From positions 1 to 64,000 of the forward strand of contig CAZEDU010000005.1 of NCBI GenBank assembly GCA_964511185.1: 64,000 nucleotides of DNA, read 5' to 3'. Origin of the DNA: CAZEDU01 sp964511185. Its GTDB lineage: Bacteria > Myxococcota > Myxococcia > Myxococcales > Myxococcaceae. Numbering within the stretch: position 1 is the stretch's first letter; every line of letters starts with the position of its first letter. Under the pieces are notes generated by a model. It made no database searches. It saw nothing but the letters and a program-made list of their open reading frames with translations, and had not been told where the DNA came from. The position numbers were made by a program, and so were the translations under genes. This document shows positions 62,537 through 64,000 of this stretch, in pieces.

Positions 62537-64000
62537 TCAGCGGTACGTATGGCACACCGCAGGGTCGAAACCTTGAGGTGCGCCGACGTTCTCCTCGAAG
62601 CCCATGTTGTCCCAGTTGCGAACGTCGACGTAGGGGGTGTTGGACAAGTAGTAGCGCTGCCCGGTCCGGTCGTTGTAGCTGCGCGAGAACTCCACCCGCT
62701 CCGCAGCCGAATGGTACAGCACCTGGCCGAAGCCGATCGCCGCCTCCGCCATCGTCAGCTTGGCGCTGCCCAAGTCGTTGCAGAGCCGAAGCTGCCCGTT
62801 CGCGTAGAGGATGACGCGGTTGCGGCTCACGTAGACGTCGAAGTGGGTGCGCGGCGAGATGAGCAGCTGATCATCGAGGATCGGCCCGGTGAGCTTGCCC
62901 GCGGTGTCGCGCGTGCGGAACCAGCCCGGCGCCTCTTCGTTCTCGTTGTACTGCGGCGGGCTCACGTTGACGACGTTGTCGCGCGCCGGGGCGCCGGCCT
63001 GGTTCACCATCACGCGGAGGTCCGACTCCGACCGCTTGCGGCTGGGCTCGAGCCGGAAGGGCGAGCCGTCGCGCGGGAAGAACTGCAGGCAGTTCCAGTT
63101 CTCCACCGAGACGTTGTAGCCGTCCTCTTGGTAGAAGAACGGCGTCAGCACGTTGCGGCCCTTCAGGTGCCCGTTCGCGTCGAGCGTCTGGCCCGGCGCG
63201 TCGGCGCCGCACAGCCCCACCCACCAGTAGCGCCGCGCGGTGGCGTTGGAGGGCACGTCGAAGCCGATCTTCACGTACGCGTGGTCGCTCAGCTGCGCGA
63301 CCTTCTTCGGGTACGCGATGAGGGCGCCGAACACGTCCTGCTCCCAATCGGCGGTCATCATGTGCAGCTGGCCGCGCTCGATCCAGAAGTGATGCGCTTC
63401 GGTGTTGTACGCGGTGAAGGTCCACTTGTTGTTCTCGAAGAGCCAGCCGTCCGCGAACGCGCGGCTGCCGTCGTCGACGCGGCGGAGGTAGCGCGGCTGA
63501 TCATCCTCCAGGAAGTCGTCGAAGAAGGACGCGAGCGGCGGGGTGCTTCGGTCCTTGGGGTAGAGCTTGACCGTCGTGCGGGCGAGCACCACCGGCGCGT
63601 GGGGCGCGGCGGGGCTGGCCAGGGTGGCGCCCGGGCCATGGCCATTGACGATGAGCGCGCCGAACTGGGCGCGCACCTCGGAGGAAGGGAAGACCGAGAA
63701 GGCGACGCGGTCTTGCGCCGGCACCTCGTTGATGTCGACCGCCAGGTTCTCGCGCCTGGCGCCGAGCGCGCCCGGGAAGGGGCAGGGCGAGTCGATGGCC
63801 TCGACCACCACCACGGAAGGCTCGCGGAGGTCGGCGATCTCGAGCTGCCGCAACAGCTCGACCGCGGCCGTGGCCTTGTCGTTGTGCTGCCGGAAGCCCG
63901 CGCAGTAGATGTCGGTGCCCGCGACCTTCTCGCCCGCGCCTTGCGGGGTGACCTGGACGCCGGCGGGAATCCGGAAGGCGCGGTAGTCGCGCGCGCCGGC
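62537..64000 (-). CDS. large protein of unknown function, 5' part beyond window
   Basis: The frame runs off the right end: in-frame sequence continues to base 64000 (GTDIYCAGFRQHNDKATAAV and earlier), so at least 487 residues are present and the N-terminus is missing. The visible part is beta-rich, with many Trp and Tyr (FADGWLFENNKWTFTAYN; YWWVGLCGADAPG; ENWNCLQFFPRDG), reminiscent of lectin or concanavalin-type carbohydrate-binding domains, but no catalytic motif is recognised. Its stop is directly followed by the ATG of the acetyltransferase gene, so it belongs to the polysaccharide operon. A surface or periplasmic location is likely. Confidence 0.7.
   Translation of the reverse strand, partial: AGARDYRAFRIPAGVQVTPQGAGEKVAGTDIYCAGFRQHNDKATAAVELLRQLEIADLREPSVVVVEAIDSPCPFPGALGARRENLAVDINEVPAQDRVAFSVFPSSEVRAQFGALIVNGHGPGATLASPAAPHAPVVLARTTVKLYPKDRSTPPLASFFDDFLEDDQPRYLRRVDDGSRAFADGWLFENNKWTFTAYNTEAHHFWIERGQLHMMTADWEQDVFGALIAYPKKVAQLSDHAYVKIGFDVPSNATARRYWWVGLCGADAPGQTLDANGHLKGRNVLTPFFYQEDGYNVSVENWNCLQFFPRDGSPFRLEPSRKRSESDLRVMVNQAGAPARDNVVNVSPPQYNENEEAPGWFRTRDTAGKLTGPILDDQLLISPRTHFDVYVSRNRVILYANGQLRLCNDLGSAKLTMAEAAIGFGQVLYHSAAERVEFSRSYNDRTGQRYYLSNTPYVDVRNWDNMGFEENVGAPQGFDPAVCHTYR

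Overview
The window is about 64 kb of very GC-rich (roughly 70 %) draft sequence from a bacterium that is almost certainly a myxobacterium (Myxococcota, order Myxococcales in the broad sense). Supporting evidence: a DUF2378 protein (a Myxococcus-restricted paralogous family), two eukaryote-like Ser/Thr kinases with the myxobacterial layout (one carrying PEGA, one followed by a separate PEGA protein), PilZ proteins of the myxobacterial type, many Cys-rich or long-spacer lipoproteins, an EPS-type polysaccharide locus, and strong G/C third-position codon bias. Three N-runs (45826-45835, 48313-48322, 50751-50838) mark scaffold joins and break three otherwise normal genes.

Region by region: (1) 1-3 kb: the 3' part of a tRNA-Pro(CGG) with its terminator, then a lower-GC, decayed AbiE-type toxin/antitoxin remnant and a 5'-truncated haem-motif gene. 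This looks like accessory DNA next to a tRNA. (2) 3-12.5 kb: GlnRS with a GatB/YqeY tail coupled to a flavin reductase, an aldehyde dehydrogenase/SCP2-like/hydrolase operon, and a SWIM-SNF2 helicase. (3) 12.5-20.1 kb: a broken outer-membrane protein tail, a trypsin-like lipoprotein, a candidate sigma-54-dependent small RNA, a frameshifted extradiol dioxygenase, DUF2378, a GT2, a beta-propeller-like protein, an SH3-NlpC lipoprotein and a TlpA-like thioredoxin. (4) 20.1-26.6 kb: DUF167, a TPR protein, a PEGA-tailed Ser/Thr kinase, a collagen-like tail-collar lipoprotein, a stand-alone receiver, a GYF/J-like/PilZ protein, a metallopeptidase and a small PilZ protein that seems to start at ATC. (5) 26.8-33.6 kb: 2-oxoacid dehydrogenase E1 alpha/beta, then a three-gene phosphorelay (PAS-GAF-PAS kinase, receiver, receiver-GAF-kinase). 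(6) 33.6-41.8 kb: TamB- and Omp85/TamA-like outer-membrane biogenesis genes, divergent from an M64 peptidase. (7) 41.8-54.5 kb: an Lhr-type helicase, a Ser/Thr kinase / PEGA / BASS-transporter operon, a TonB-dependent receptor and a divergent periplasmic-binding lipoprotein. (8) 54.5-59 kb: a hexanucleotide repeat, a Bacillus Tgl-like transglutaminase, a FemAB-like protein, a CapA-like protein and a VWA lipoprotein. (9) 59-64 kb: a polysaccharide locus (WecG/TagA transferase, deacetylase, FemAB-like acyltransferase, CysE-like acetyltransferase, large secreted protein running off the end).

The most notable points are the candidate sigma-54 small RNA at about 14.5 kb, the Tgl-type transglutaminase beside CapA and FemAB-like genes, the BASS transporter carrying a degenerate GGDEF-like tail behind a kinase/PEGA pair, the J-like/PilZ fusion with HPG in place of HPD, the ATC-start PilZ gene, and evidence that at least one scaffold gap is an assembly artefact. 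No CRISPR array, complete insertion sequence or complete defence system was found. All identifications are from reading the sequence; no database search was run.
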